This document shows, one piece after another, positions 1 to 9,086 of a DNA stretch of 64,000 nt. The position numbers and the translations under genes are program-made. Position 1 is the first letter of the stretch, and each line of letters starts with the position of its first letter. Under the pieces are notes generated by a model that worked only from the letters and a program-made list of their open reading frames with translations, was not told the DNA's origin and searched no databases. The stretch covers positions 128,511 through 192,510 of the forward strand of contig NZ_JOIU01000013.1 of the NCBI RefSeq assembly GCF_000720135.1, in the 5' to 3' direction. Source of the stretch: Streptomyces sp. NRRL S-1022. GTDB lineage: Bacteria; Actinomycetota; Actinomycetes; Streptomycetales; Streptomycetaceae.

Positions 1-211
1 CGAGGGCGTCGTCGTGGGTGTTTCCGGGCTCCTCGATCAGCCAGCCGTTGGCGAGCAGCGTCTTGAGGCAGGGGTACAGCGTGCCGTAGCTGAACGCACG
101 GAACACACCGAGTGACGTGTTGAGTCGCTTGCGCAGCTCGTAGCCGTGCATCGGGGACTCACGGAGCAGGCCGAGCACGGCGAACTCAAGGATGCCGGAG
201 CGCCGGCTCAT
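1..211 (-). CDS. PadR-family transcriptional regulator (3' end missing)
   Basis: DNA-binding regulator of the PadR family, cut by the left window edge so that only about 70 N-terminal residues are visible. They read as the PadR winged helix: an ILEFAVLGLL first helix, the ESPMHGYELRKRL turn and a YGTLYPCLKTL recognition stretch. The ATG at 209-211 is preceded at a good distance by GGGAGGAGG on the minus strand, which settles the start. It is divergent from the PBP gene, and a 35-bp palindrome in the gap is its likely operator. In mycobacteria and other Streptomyces a PadR gene of this kind lies between ino1 and a PBP gene (known synteny). The target genes here are inferred. Confidence 0.88.
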   Translation of the reverse strand, partial: MSRRSGILEFAVLGLLRESPMHGYELRKRLNTSLGVFRAFSYGTLYPCLKTLLANGWLIEEPGNTHDDAL

Positions 212-607
212 CGTCGCCTCCTCCCGGTCCCGCAGGCCGTTCCCGCAGGTCTCGCAGTGTCTGTCAGCGTCTTTATCTCGTGCTGATGTATCGACTCGAT
301 ACATCAGCACGATAGAACGGCCTACCGCAAGCGACAAGAGGTGTGATGGTGAACGGGATCACATCACCGATTCGCAGGAGGCAACTTGCCTGTTTTGGGG
401 TGAACTTCGTAGCTCGGCGGGTTTTGGTGGTGCGTAGTCTGTGCGGCATGCACACCACCGGGAACCGCGTGATGCCCGGGGAGCGTCGTCGTCCCTGGTG
501 CAGTACGGGTGAATGCAGGACCGACCACATCCGTACTTCGGGGGGACCGGAAACCAGCCGCCGTTCCAGGCGCGCACGGGTGCGCCTGCCCGAGGAGTAA
601 TCGTTCG
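212..607. promoter_or_regulatory. Divergent intergenic region padR / PBP
   Basis: 396 bp without a gene. Apart from the palindrome at 278-312 it holds a possible minus-10 element TAGTCT at 435-440 with no convincing minus-35 partner, and the PBP ribosome binding site GAGGAG near 592. No RNA gene or further repeat was seen. Confidence 0.5.
278..312. promoter_or_regulatory. 35-bp perfect palindrome, probable PadR operator
   Basis: Two 17-bp arms (TCGTGCTGATGTATCGA and its exact complement) around one central C at 295. PadR-type regulators bind palindromes with ATGT...ACAT cores, and both arms carry ATGTATCGA. It lies 66 bp upstream of the padR start and about 295 bp upstream of the PBP start, so it could serve autoregulation, control of the PBP, or both. 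The perfect symmetry is seen; the assignment is inference. Confidence 0.7.
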
Positions 608-3325
608 ATGAGCGAGCACCGTCGCAAACCGCCGCAGCCGCAGGGAGGCGGACGTGCCGAGGCCCGACGCGGCCAGTCCGGCCCGTCCTCCGGCCGCCGT
701 GCGGCACCGCGAGGCGCCACCGAGTCTCCTTCCGACTCCTATGGGTCCCCTTCCTATGGGTCGGAGGCCACTGGTCCGGGAGGCGAGGATCGTCCCTATG
801 GCGGCCGTGCCGAGGCCCGCCGTGCCGCGCAGAAGGGCGGCCGACGCAGAACCGCCGACAATCCGCCCCCCGGTGGCCGGCGCGGCGGCCCGTCCGGCCC
901 TTCCGGGCCGACCGGTCCCGGGCGCGGGCGGGGCCGCGCGACGACGGCCCCCGGCAAGAAGCGGTTCATCGACTACCCCAGGGCCGGCAAGGACGGCTGG
1001 GGACGCTGGGTACCGTCGTGGAAGCTGGTCAGCGGGCTGTTCATCGGCTTCGTCGGCAGCCTGGTGGTGATGGTCGGCGTCGGCTACGCGATGGTCTCGA
1101 TCCCGAACGAGAACGACGCGGCCAAGTCGCAGAACAACGTCTACTACTGGGCCGACAACACCCAGATGGTGGCCACGGGCACCGGGGTGAACCGGCAGAA
1201 CGTCAACATCGACCAGATCCCCGAGGCGATGCGGTACGCCGTGATCTCCGCCGAGAACAAGTCCTTCTACCAGGACTCCGGCGTGGACCCCATGGGCATC
1301 GCGCGCGCCGTGGCCAACATGGCACGGGGCGGTCAGACGCAGGGTGGCTCGACGATCACCCAGCAGTACGTGAAGAACACCTACCTGAGCCAGGACCAGA
1401 CGCTCACCCGCAAGTTCAAGGAGATGTTCATCTCCATCAAGGTGGGCGCGAAGCTCGGGAAGAACGACATCCTGCAGGGCTACCTGAACACCTCGTACTT
1501 CGGGCGGGGCGCGTACGGCATCCAGGCGGCGGCGCAGACCTACTACGGCAAGAACGCGGTCGACCTCAAGCCGAGCGAGTGCGCCGTCCTGGCGGCGCTG
1601 CTCAAGGGCCCGACGTACTACGACCCCGCCGGAAACCAGGACCTGGACAAGTCGGCGACGCCCCAGGCCAACCAGAAGCGTTCCGAGGACCGCTGGGCCT
1701 GGATCCTCGGCGAGATGCACAAGGACAAGCACCTCAGCGACGTCGATTACCAGAAGGCGATCAAGAAGTACCCGCAGCCCGACGGCCGCAAGGCCACCAA
1801 GGGGATGACGGGGCAGATCAGCTACCTGGCCGACACGGCGAAGAAGTACGTGCTCGCCCACTCCGACATCACGGAGGCGCAGTTCGACAAGGGCGGGTAC
1901 CAGATCTACACGACCTTCGACAAGAAGAAGGTCAACGCGCTGTCCAAGGCCGTCAAGAGCGTCCAGAAGGAGCGCCTCGACCCCAAGCACCGGGACCTGG
2001 ACAAGTACGTCCAGTTCGGTGCGGCCTCGGTGAAGCCTGCGGACGGAAGGATCGTCGCGCTGTACGGCGGCGACGGCTACGAGAACGGGCACTTCACCAA
2101 CAACGCCGACACCTCCGGCGTCCCCGTGGGTTCGACCTGGAAGCCGTTCGTACTCGCCGCCGCCATGCAGTACGGCACGTACAAGTCCGACGGTCAGGGC
2201 GTTTCCCCGCTGAGCAAGTACAACGGCAACGACCATCTCAAGGTCTACAAGCCGGATGGGTCGTACTACCTCAACAAGGACAACACGCCCTTCTACCAGA
2301 ACAACGAGGGTCCCAAGCCCTGGGGCTACATCACCCTGCGCAAGGCGATGGAGCAGTCCATCAACACGCCGTTCGTCCAGCTCGGTGTCGACGTGGGAAT
2401 GACACACGTCCGGGACGTGGCCAAGACGGCCGGCATCCTCGACCAGAGCATGTCGCAGAACCTCAACCCGTCCTTCGCCATCGGTACGTCGACGCCCAGC
2501 GCGATTCGTATGGCCGACGCCTATGCGACGTTCGCCGCCTCGGGCAAGCAGGCGGACCCGTACTCCGTGACCGCCGTCAAGGTCAACGGCGCGGACGCGC
2601 CCAGCTTCGTCAAGCCGAAGCCCGCTCCCAAGCAGGCACTGGAAGCGGACATCGCCAACAACGTGACGAACGTCCTGGAGAACGTGATCCAGAACGGTAC
2701 GGGCCAGAAGGCCAGGGCCCTCGGTCGTACGGCGGCGGGCAAGACCGGTACCACCGACGAGAACAAGTCGGCCTGGTTCGTCGGCTACACCCAGCAGCTG
2801 TCGACCTCCGTCGCGATGTTCCGTGAGAACCCCAAGGACCACAAGCTGCTGTCCATGAACGGCACGGCCGGTGTGGACTCGATCCACGGTGGTGACATCC
2901 CGACACTCGTGTGGACCGAGTACATGCAGGACGCCCTCAAGGGAACGAACGACCTGGGCTTCCCGGACGCTCCCGAGATCGGAACGGTGCAGAACGAGGC
3001 GGGCGCCCCCTCCCCGACCCCGAGTGTCACGATCACGCCGAGCCAGACGCCGAGCGCAACGCCGAGCCCGTCGCCGAGCAAGACGACCACCACGCCCTCT
3101 CCCTCGGCGAGCGAGTCCTGCCAGTTCGGCGCCTGGGACCCGAACTGCAACGGGAACGGCAATGGGAACGGCAACGGCAACGGCAACGACACCGGAGGCG
3201 TGGACACAGGCGGTGTCGACGGAGGCGGAGGCACGACACCGACACCGACGGTCACGGACACCACCGGGACAGGCAACACCCGAGGAAACGGCAACGGAGG
3301 CTTCTTCGGCGGCCAGACGGGCTAG
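608..3325 (+). CDS. Class A penicillin-binding protein (transglycosylase/transpeptidase)
   Basis: Bifunctional cell-wall synthase that polymerises lipid II and cross-links peptides outside the membrane; 905 aa. Order: a basic, Pro/Gly-rich cytoplasmic tail of about 138 residues with two GGRAEARR copies; one membrane anchor (about 139-163); a GT51 domain with ENKSFYQ (catalytic Glu near 215) and GGSTITQQ (near 245); a transpeptidase with STWK (Ser 509), SIN (584) and KTG (712). The C-terminus from about 798 is a Pro/Ser/Thr linker followed by a run of Asn-Gly repeats, low-complexity surface sequence. The ATG at 608 is chosen for GAGGAG 10 nt upstream; an in-frame ATG at 509 has no comparable site. 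Position matches mycobacterial ponA1. Confidence 0.95.
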   Translation: MSEHRRKPPQPQGGGRAEARRGQSGPSSGRRAAPRGATESPSDSYGSPSYGSEATGPGGEDRPYGGRAEARRAAQKGGRRRTADNPPPGGRRGGPSGPSGPTGPGRGRGRATTAPGKKRFIDYPRAGKDGWGRWVPSWKLVSGLFIGFVGSLVVMVGVGYAMVSIPNENDAAKSQNNVYYWADNTQMVATGTGVNRQNVNIDQIPEAMRYAVISAENKSFYQDSGVDPMGIARAVANMARGGQTQGGSTITQQYVKNTYLSQDQTLTRKFKEMFISIKVGAKLGKNDILQGYLNTSYFGRGAYGIQAAAQTYYGKNAVDLKPSECAVLAALLKGPTYYDPAGNQDLDKSATPQANQKRSEDRWAWILGEMHKDKHLSDVDYQKAIKKYPQPDGRKATKGMTGQISYLADTAKKYVLAHSDITEAQFDKGGYQIYTTFDKKKVNALSKAVKSVQKERLDPKHRDLDKYVQFGAASVKPADGRIVALYGGDGYENGHFTNNADTSGVPVGSTWKPFVLAAAMQYGTYKSDGQGVSPLSKYNGNDHLKVYKPDGSYYLNKDNTPFYQNNEGPKPWGYITLRKAMEQSINTPFVQLGVDVGMTHVRDVAKTAGILDQSMSQNLNPSFAIGTSTPSAIRMADAYATFAASGKQADPYSVTAVKVNGADAPSFVKPKPAPKQALEADIANNVTNVLENVIQNGTGQKARALGRTAAGKTGTTDENKSAWFVGYTQQLSTSVAMFRENPKDHKLLSMNGTAGVDSIHGGDIPTLVWTEYMQDALKGTNDLGFPDAPEIGTVQNEAGAPSPTPSVTITPSQTPSATPSPSPSKTTTTPSPSASESCQFGAWDPNCNGNGNGNGNGNGNDTGGVDTGGVDGGGGTTPTPTVTDTTGTGNTRGNGNGGFFGGQTG

Positions 3326-3369
3326 CCCGGTGATCCGACCGGTTGGCGACCATATCGCCCGCCAGGGGT

Positions 3370-3383
3370 GTTTCACGTGAAAC
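3370..3383. promoter_or_regulatory. parS site (perfect)
   Basis: GTTTCACGTGAAAC, the palindromic ParB-binding sequence of Streptomyces. It sits directly against the left arm of the terminator at 3384, between the PBP and GT87 genes. Confidence 0.93.
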
Positions 3384-3426
3384 GGGGGCCGCCGCACCTA
3401 CCAGGTGCGGCGGCCCCCGGCTTTTT
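3384..3426 (+). terminator. Rho-independent terminator after the PBP gene
   Basis: A 15-bp perfect stem (GGGGGCCGCCGCACC, 3384-3398, with 3404-3418) around a TACCA loop, followed by GGCTTTTT. It ends the PBP transcript and forces any start of the next gene to lie downstream of it. Confidence 0.9.
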
Positions 3427-3454
3427 CCCAGGCGGGTACGGCAGGATGTGCCCC

Positions 3455-5008
3455 ATGCCCAGTGCAGAGATGACGCCCGCGAGCATGCCCGAGCCCGAGC
3501 CCGCGGGGCATGCCGTGGCAGAACCGGTGCAGCCGACCAGGGAGGACGGGGTCGCCGCCGCCGGCAGTGAGCTGATCGGCGGTCCCCTGGGGCGTCACGC
3601 CCTGCTCGGAGGTTCCTGGTGGACCCCCGTACGGGTCGTCGCGCTCGTGGCGATCGGTATGTTCGCCCTCGGTCTCGTCCAGAAGGCGCCCTGCTATGAC
3701 AGCGCCTGGTTCTTCGGTGCGAGCAGCCAGTACACGCATGCCTGCTACTCGGACATCCCGCACCTGTACCAGGGCCGCGGGTTCGCCGATCACCTCGTGC
3801 CGTACTTCGACAAGCTTCCCGGCGACATGGACTACCTCGAATACCCGGTGCTGACCGGTGTGTTCATGGAGGTGGCCTCCTGGCTGACGCCGCACAGCGG
3901 CAGCATCCAGCACCAGGAGCAGTGGTACTGGTTCGTCAACGCGGGGATGCTGATGGTGTGCGCCGCCGTCATCGCCGTCTGTGTGGCCCGCACCCACCGC
4001 CGACGCCCCTGGGACGGTCTGCTGGTGGCCCTGGCGCCCGCCTTCGCGTTGACCGCGACCATCAACTGGGACCTGCTGGCGGTGGCGCTGACGGCCGCCG
4101 CGATGCTGATGTGGGCACGCGGCCGGGCCATCGCCTTCGGTGTCCTCCTGGGGCTCGCCACGGCCGCCAAGCTGTATCCGGTCGTGCTGCTCGGGCCCCT
4201 GCTGGTCCTGTGCTGGCGGGCCGGCAAGTGGCGCGAGTTCTTCAAGGCGGTGGCCGGGGCGGTGGCCGCCTGGCTCGTGGTGAACCTGCCCGTGATGCTC
4301 GCGCACGACGCGACGGGCTTCCACATCCGCGAGGGCTGGGCGAAGTTCTACACCTTCAGCCAGGAGCGCGGTGTCGACTTCGGCTCCTTCTGGCTGATCT
4401 GGGCGCAGAACTCCAGCAACCCGCCCACCACGAACTTCGTCAACAACGCGGCCATCGTGCTGGTGGTGCTGTGCTTCCTCGGCATCGTCGCGCTGACCTT
4501 CACCGCCCCCCGCCGGCCGCGTTTCGCCCAGCTGGCCTTCCTGATGGTGGCCGCCTTCGTCCTCACCAACAAGGTCTACTCCCCGCAGTACGTCCTGTGG
4601 CTGGTGCCGCTGGCGGTTCTCGCCCGGCCCAAGTGGCGGGACTTCCTCATCTGGCAGGCGTGCGAGGTGGCGTACTTCCTGGGCATCTGGATGTACCTCG
4701 CCTACACGACCAGCGGAGACGCCCACAAGGGTCTGCCGACGCAGGGCTACCAGTGGGCGATCGTGGTGCACCTGGTGGGCACGCTGTACCTGTGCGCCGT
4801 CGTCGTACGGGACATCCTGATGCCGGAGCGGGACGTGGTGCGCCGGTCCGGCGACGACGATCCCTCGGGCGGTGTGCTCGACGGCGCGGAGGACGCGTTC
4901 GTGCTCGGTGCGGCGGCCCATCCGCCGCGGCACGCCGCGTACGTCGAGGGGTCACAGGTGGACTGGGGCCGGCCCGAGGAGCTCGCCCACAAGGGCCGTT
5001 CGCTCTGA
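3455..5008 (+). CDS. GT87-family polyprenyl-phosphate-mannose mannosyltransferase-like membrane protein
   Basis: Polytopic GT-C type glycosyltransferase of the GT87/DUF2029 group, which takes mannose from a lipid-phosphate donor on the outer membrane face (PimE-like family knowledge). About 517 aa, with a hydrophilic N-terminus of about 45 residues, then around ten hydrophobic segments and a hydrophilic C-tail. The run ...LDYLEYPVLTG... in the first outer loop fits the acidic site of the family. The start must lie after the terminator at 3384-3426, so ATG 3446 or 3455 is used; neither has a strong ribosome site, and the longer in-frame form would translate the hairpin and parS. Mycobacteria carry a mannosyltransferase in the same place beside ponA1. 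The exact acceptor is unknown. Confidence 0.82.
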   Translation: MPSAEMTPASMPEPEPAGHAVAEPVQPTREDGVAAAGSELIGGPLGRHALLGGSWWTPVRVVALVAIGMFALGLVQKAPCYDSAWFFGASSQYTHACYSDIPHLYQGRGFADHLVPYFDKLPGDMDYLEYPVLTGVFMEVASWLTPHSGSIQHQEQWYWFVNAGMLMVCAAVIAVCVARTHRRRPWDGLLVALAPAFALTATINWDLLAVALTAAAMLMWARGRAIAFGVLLGLATAAKLYPVVLLGPLLVLCWRAGKWREFFKAVAGAVAAWLVVNLPVMLAHDATGFHIREGWAKFYTFSQERGVDFGSFWLIWAQNSSNPPTTNFVNNAAIVLVVLCFLGIVALTFTAPRRPRFAQLAFLMVAAFVLTNKVYSPQYVLWLVPLAVLARPKWRDFLIWQACEVAYFLGIWMYLAYTTSGDAHKGLPTQGYQWAIVVHLVGTLYLCAVVVRDILMPERDVVRRSGDDDPSGGVLDGAEDAFVLGAAAHPPRHAAYVEGSQVDWGRPEELAHKGRSL

Positions 5009-5076
5009 GCGAACACATGGCGACGCCGCTTCGGTGCGAGCCCCGGCCGGCCGGCACGCCGTGGCCTGTGCACGCG

Positions 5077-5111
5077 GAAGGCCGCACCCGGACGCTCCGG
5101 GTACGGCCTTC
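5077..5111. terminator. Bidirectional terminator between convergent genes
   Basis: Interrupted stem: GAAGGCCG (5077-5084) pairs with CGGCCTTC (5104-5111) and inner CCCGGA pairs with TCCGGG. It lies between the GT87 gene and the racemase-like gene, which converge here. Confidence 0.75.
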
Positions 5112-5136
5112 TCGCTGTCGCGGACGGACTCAGGAC

Positions 5137-6168
5137 TCAGCGGTCCACGAGGCGGTCGAACTGGGTCGTGGTGTGCCGCAGATGGGCCACCAGCTCGTCA
5201 CCGACCTGGGGCTCGGGGGCGTCCGAGGGCACGAACAGGATCGACACCTGCATGTGCGGCGGCTCGGCGAACCAGCGCTGCTTGCCGCCCCAGACGAACG
5301 GGGAAAGGTTCCGGTTGACCGTCGCGAGGCCGGCGCGTGCGACGCCCTTGGCGCGCGGCATGACGCCGTGCAGGGCCTTCGGGGCCTCCAGGCCCACCCC
5401 GTGCGACGTACCGCCCGCCACGACCACCAGGAAGCCGTCCGAGGCCGCCTTCTGCTGCCGGTAACCGAACCGGTCGCCCTTCGCCACGCGCGTGACGTCC
5501 AGCACGGCACCGCGGTACTCCGTGGCGTCGTGGTCACCCAGCCACAGCCGCGTGCCGATGCGCGCGCGGAACCGGGTCTGCGGGAACTGCTGCTGGAGCC
5601 GGGCCAGATCGTCCGCCCTGAGGTGGCTGACGAACATCGTGTGCAGCGGCAGCCGAGCCGCGCGCAGCCGGTCCATCCAGCCGATGACCTCCTCGACGGC
5701 GTCCGAGCCGTCGGTGCGGTCCAGCGGCAGGTGGATGGCGAAGCCCTCCAGCCGGACGTTCTCTATGGCCTGGTGCAGCTGCGGCAGGTCGTGCTCGCTG
5801 ATGCCGTGCCGCTTCATCGAGGACATCACCTCGATCACGACACGGGCGCCCACGAGGCCGTACACGCCGTCGATGGACGACACCGAGCGGACGACCCGGT
5901 CGGGCAGCGGGACCGGCTCCTCGCCGCGCCGGTAGGGCGTCAGCACCAGCAGATCACCGCTGAAGAAGTCCTTGATGCGTGCGGCCTCGTACGTCGTGCC
6001 GACGGCGAGCAGGTCGGCACCGAGCCGCGTGGCCTCCTCCGACAGCCGTTCGTGCCCGAAGCCGTAGCCGTTGCCCTTGCAGACCGGGACGAGTCCCGGG
6101 AACTGCTCCTGCACGTGCTTGTGGTGCGCACGCCAGCGCGCGGTGTCGACGTAGAGCGTGAGCGCCAT
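5137..6168 (-). CDS. Alanine racemase-like PLP protein (fold type III)
   Basis: 343 aa. An N-terminal PLP barrel carries VPVCKGNGYGFG near residue 30, matching the cofactor lysine motif of alanine racemases, and a beta domain follows (about 240-343). Where true alanine racemases have GYADG with the second catalytic base, this protein reads AGGTSHGVG, so the usual tyrosine is not visible. It may be a divergent amino-acid racemase, a decarboxylase relative or a PLP-binding protein of another role. ATG at 6168. It follows femX on the same strand with an 85-nt gap, so a link to peptidoglycan precursor amino acids is plausible but inferred. The housekeeping alr of Streptomyces lies elsewhere. Confidence 0.8.
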   Translation of the reverse strand: MALTLYVDTARWRAHHKHVQEQFPGLVPVCKGNGYGFGHERLSEEATRLGADLLAVGTTYEAARIKDFFSGDLLVLTPYRRGEEPVPLPDRVVRSVSSIDGVYGLVGARVVIEVMSSMKRHGISEHDLPQLHQAIENVRLEGFAIHLPLDRTDGSDAVEEVIGWMDRLRAARLPLHTMFVSHLRADDLARLQQQFPQTRFRARIGTRLWLGDHDATEYRGAVLDVTRVAKGDRFGYRQQKAASDGFLVVVAGGTSHGVGLEAPKALHGVMPRAKGVARAGLATVNRNLSPFVWGGKQRWFAEPPHMQVSILFVPSDAPEPQVGDELVAHLRHTTTQFDRLVDR

Positions 6169-6253
6169 GGCCGGACCCGGAACCTTTCTCGTGGCTGCGG
6201 TGGATCAGAGGTGTGTGAGCTGTGAAGGCTATGGAATCAAACGCCCGCGCGGC

Positions 6254-7372
6254 TCAGCGGCGCGACATGTAGATGTCGAGCGCCTTGTGGAGCAGCTTGT
6301 TCAGCGGGAAGTCCCACTCGCCGAGGTACTCGGCGGCCTGGCCGCCGGTGCCGACCTTGAACTGGATCAGGCCGAAGAGGTGGTCGGTCTCGTCCAGCGA
6401 GTCGGAGATGCCGCGCAGGTCGTAGACGGTGGCACCCAGCGCGTAGGCGTCGCGCAGCATCCGCCACTGCATCGCGTTCGACGGGCGGACCTCGCGGCCG
6501 ATGTTGTCGGAGGCCCCGTAGGAGTACCAGACGTGGCCGCCGACGATCAGCATCGTCGCCGCGGACAGGTTCACGCCGTTGTGGCGGGCGAAGTACAGCC
6601 GCATGCGGTTGGGGTCCTCGGTGTTGAGGGCCGTCCACATGCGCTGGAAGTACGACAGCGGGCGGGGCCGGAAGTGGTCACGGACGGCCGTGATCTCGTA
6701 CAGCCGCTGCCACTCGGCCAGGTCCTGGTAGCCGCCCTGGACGACCTCGACGCCGGCCTTCTCGGCCTTCTTGATGTTGCGGCGCCACAGCTGGTTGAAG
6801 TTCTTGTGGACCTCTTCCAGGGAGCGGTTCGCCAGCGGCACCTGGTACACGTAGCGGGGCTGCACGTCGCCGAAGCCGGCGCCGCCGTCCTCACCCTGCT
6901 GCCAGCCCATGCGGCGCAGCTTGTCGGCCACCTCGAAGGCGCGCGGCTCGATGAAGTCGGCCTCCACGTCGCGCAGCCGCTTGATGTCCGGGTCCTGGAT
7001 GCCCCTCTTGATGGTGTCCGCGTTCCAGCGGCGGATGATCACCGGCGGGCCCATCTTCACCGAGAAGGCGCCCTGCTGCTTCAGGTGCGCCAGCATCGGC
7101 TGGATCCAGTCGTCCAGGTTCGGCGCGTACCAGTTGATGACCGGGCCCTCGGGCAGGTAGGCGAGGTAGCGCTTGATCTTGGGCAGCTGGCGGTAGAGGA
7201 CCAGGCCCACGCCGACCAGCTGGCCGCTCTTGTCGAACCAGCCGAGGTTCTCCGAGCGCCACTCCGCCTTCACATCTGCCCAGGCCGGGACCTGCATGTG
7301 GCTCGCCGCCGGCAGGCTCTGGATGAAGGCCAGATGCTGCTCGCGACTGATGGTCCTCAGGGTCAGGCTCAT
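6254..7372 (-). CDS. femX: FemX-type aminoacyl-tRNA-dependent peptidyltransferase
   Basis: 372-aa member of the Fem family, non-ribosomal enzymes that transfer an amino acid (glycine in S. coelicolor) from aminoacyl-tRNA to the stem peptide of lipid II in the cytoplasm. Seen: twin GNAT-like halves, an internal coiled-coil-like stretch (about 190-240) and the conserved end ...DLRGISDSLDETDHLFGLIQFKVGTGG... broken here as DLRGISDSLDETDHLFGL then IQFKVGTGG. The ATG at 7372 is fixed by GAGGAG 8 nt upstream. In S. coelicolor femX is essential except when VanK replaces it in vancomycin-induced cells (established). Neighbours are the racemase-like gene downstream and a small membrane protein upstream. 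Confidence 0.93.
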   Translation of the reverse strand: MSLTLRTISREQHLAFIQSLPAASHMQVPAWADVKAEWRSENLGWFDKSGQLVGVGLVLYRQLPKIKRYLAYLPEGPVINWYAPNLDDWIQPMLAHLKQQGAFSVKMGPPVIIRRWNADTIKRGIQDPDIKRLRDVEADFIEPRAFEVADKLRRMGWQQGEDGGAGFGDVQPRYVYQVPLANRSLEEVHKNFNQLWRRNIKKAEKAGVEVVQGGYQDLAEWQRLYEITAVRDHFRPRPLSYFQRMWTALNTEDPNRMRLYFARHNGVNLSAATMLIVGGHVWYSYGASDNIGREVRPSNAMQWRMLRDAYALGATVYDLRGISDSLDETDHLFGLIQFKVGTGGQAAEYLGEWDFPLNKLLHKALDIYMSRR

Positions 7373-7491
7373 TCGGGGCGCTCCTCGGGCTGGTGTGTCC
7401 CCATGGGTACAGGGGCTCCGGCTCTCGCGCCGAAGCCTACTGCGCCTTCCGAGCGCCCCGACTGGGCGTAGGGGTCTTGACCCCGGCGAAG

Positions 7492-7806
7492 TCAGCCGAT
7501 GAGGCCACCGAAGAGGCCGCCGTGGGCCATGCCGATCAGGAAGCCGACCCCCGCGGCACCGAGACCCAGGATCAGGAAGAACCGCTGCCGCGTGGTCACC
7601 GAGACCCACTGTCCGTAGACCCCCGTGGCCAGCGCCACCAGGCCCGCCCACGAGCTCAGCAGGTGAAGGCTGTGGAAGAAGCACGTGATGAAGGACAGCA
7701 GGCCCAGGGCGAACGTCACCGCCATCAGGGCGTCCTGCAGCGGATGGCGCTTGCCGTCCGTGGCGAAGAGGGATCCGGCGGTGTTGGGCTGCAATGCCTG
7801 TGCCAT
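7492..7806 (-). CDS. Small four-helix membrane protein, function unknown
   Basis: 104 aa. After about 25 polar residues it shows three to four hydrophobic segments (AVTFALGLLSFITC, LVALATGVYGQW, FFLILGLGAAGVGFLIG) and a Gly-rich end. The ATG at 7806 follows a perfect AGGAGGTG. It is divergent from rpsF and upstream of femX on the same strand. I recognise no family and assign no function. Confidence 0.8.
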   Translation of the reverse strand: MAQALQPNTAGSLFATDGKRHPLQDALMAVTFALGLLSFITCFFHSLHLLSSWAGLVALATGVYGQWVSVTTRQRFFLILGLGAAGVGFLIGMAHGGLFGGLIG

Positions 7807-8081
7807 GGGCACCTCCTGCGGAAAGCGGCGCATGGTAGCGCCGCACACACCCGATGTGTACAGATTGTCGGCTCCGGGGGCCGGATTTCAACCGGAAGCG
7901 GGTGTGCGGGTAGTCTGTACCGTCTGCACTGGTGTCTGCCCCGGACCTGATGAGGTCACACTGCCCGGCTCCCCTGAGGGAACCCCGATTGTCAGTGGCG
8001 GCGGATACCGTTGCGTACGCATCACAACCCTCCTGCCACGGAACGACCGTGGCCGCTGAGTCCAAAGGAGGTGGGTTCCAC

Positions 8082-8372
8082 ATGCGTCACTACGAGGTGA
8101 TGGTCATCCTCGACCCCGATCTCGAGGAGCGTGCTGTCTCCCCGCTGATCGAGAACTTCCTGTCCGTCGTCCGTGACGGCGGCGGCAAGGTTGAGAAGGT
8201 CGACACCTGGGGCCGTCGTCGTCTCGCCTACGAGATCAAGAAGAAGCCCGAGGGCATCTACTCGGTCATCGACCTGCAGGCCGAGCCTGCGGTCGTCAAG
8301 GAGCTCGACCGCCAGATGAACCTGAACGAGTCGATCCTCCGGACCAAGGTCCTCCGCCCCGAGACCCACTGA
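8082..8372 (+). CDS. rpsF: 30S ribosomal protein bS6
   Basis: 96-aa small-subunit protein that pairs with bS18 on the platform of the 30S subunit. The [12 protein letters not shown] start and the [16 protein letters not shown] core are typical. The start has a near-perfect ribosome site (AAAGGAGGTG). First gene of the operon rpsF-ssb-rpsR-rplI. The 275-bp leader from 7807 is the promoter region; in many bacteria S6:S18 bind this leader to autoregulate, which I could not confirm here. Confidence 0.98.
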   Translation: MRHYEVMVILDPDLEERAVSPLIENFLSVVRDGGGKVEKVDTWGRRRLAYEIKKKPEGIYSVIDLQAEPAVVKELDRQMNLNESILRTKVLRPETH

Positions 8373-8450
8373 GCCCTTCCGCTCAGCTGATCTCGGGATT
8401 CGAGTAGCAACCAAGCAGCCAGAGCAGCAAACCCGCCGAGAGGTTCCCCC

Positions 8451-9029
8451 ATGGCAGGCGAGACCGTCATCACGGTCATCGGCAATCTTGTCGACGACCC
8501 CGAGCTGCGCTTCACCCCGTCCGGTGCGGCGGTCGCGAAGTTCCGCGTCGCGTCCACTCCCCGCACCTTCGACCGCCAGACGAACGAGTGGAAGGACGGC
8601 GAGAGCCTGTTCCTGACCTGCTCGGTCTGGCGTCAGGCGGCGGAGAACGTCGCCGAGTCGCTCCAGCGAGGCATGCGCGTCATCGTGCAGGGCCGGCTGA
8701 AGCAGCGGTCCTACGAGGACCGCGAGGGCGTCAAGCGCACGGTCTACGAGCTGGACGTCGAGGAAGTCGGCCCCAGCCTGCGCAACGCCACGGCCAAGGT
8801 CACCAAGACCGCCGGTGGCGCTCGCGGTGGCCAGGGTGGTTACGGCGGCGGTGGCGGCCAGGGTGGCGGCGGCTGGGGCGGAGGCTCCGGTGGCGGCCAG
8901 CAGGGCGGCGGCGCTCCGGCCGAGGACCCGTGGGCGACCGGCGCTCCCGCCGGTGGCAACCAGGGTGGCAGCGGCTGGGGCGGAGGCTCCGGCGGCGGTG
9001 GCGGCTACTCGGACGAGCCCCCCTTCTAG
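8451..9029 (+). CDS. ssb: Single-stranded DNA-binding protein
   Basis: 192 aa. OB fold in residues 1-110 ([20 protein letters not shown] start, then [16 protein letters not shown] and [14 protein letters not shown]), a long Gly-rich linker and the acidic tip DEPPF that recruits replication and repair partners. Both halves are intact, as expected of the main SsbA of Streptomyces; a second paralog usually exists elsewhere. Located between the S6 and S18 genes, the conserved actinobacterial order. The Gly-rich segment has two near-identical [16 protein letters not shown] repeats. Confidence 0.98.
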   Translation: MAGETVITVIGNLVDDPELRFTPSGAAVAKFRVASTPRTFDRQTNEWKDGESLFLTCSVWRQAAENVAESLQRGMRVIVQGRLKQRSYEDREGVKRTVYELDVEEVGPSLRNATAKVTKTAGGARGGQGGYGGGGGQGGGGWGGGSGGGQQGGGAPAEDPWATGAPAGGNQGGSGWGGGSGGGGGYSDEPPF

Positions 9030-9086
9030 GTCCTCGGACCAAGGGTGGGTCGTACCCCAACTTCTTGATCACACAGGAGAAACACC

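Noticed and set aside
3151..3195. Asn-Gly repeat coding run as a CRISPR-like or tandem DNA repeat
   Set aside because: It is a 6-bp coding repeat in the PBP tail with no spacers; no CRISPR array was seen anywhere in the window.
359..3397. Long open frame (about 1000 codons) on the minus strand opposite the PBP gene
   Set aside because: Shadow of high-GC third positions; the plus strand has all PBP motifs and a ribosome site.
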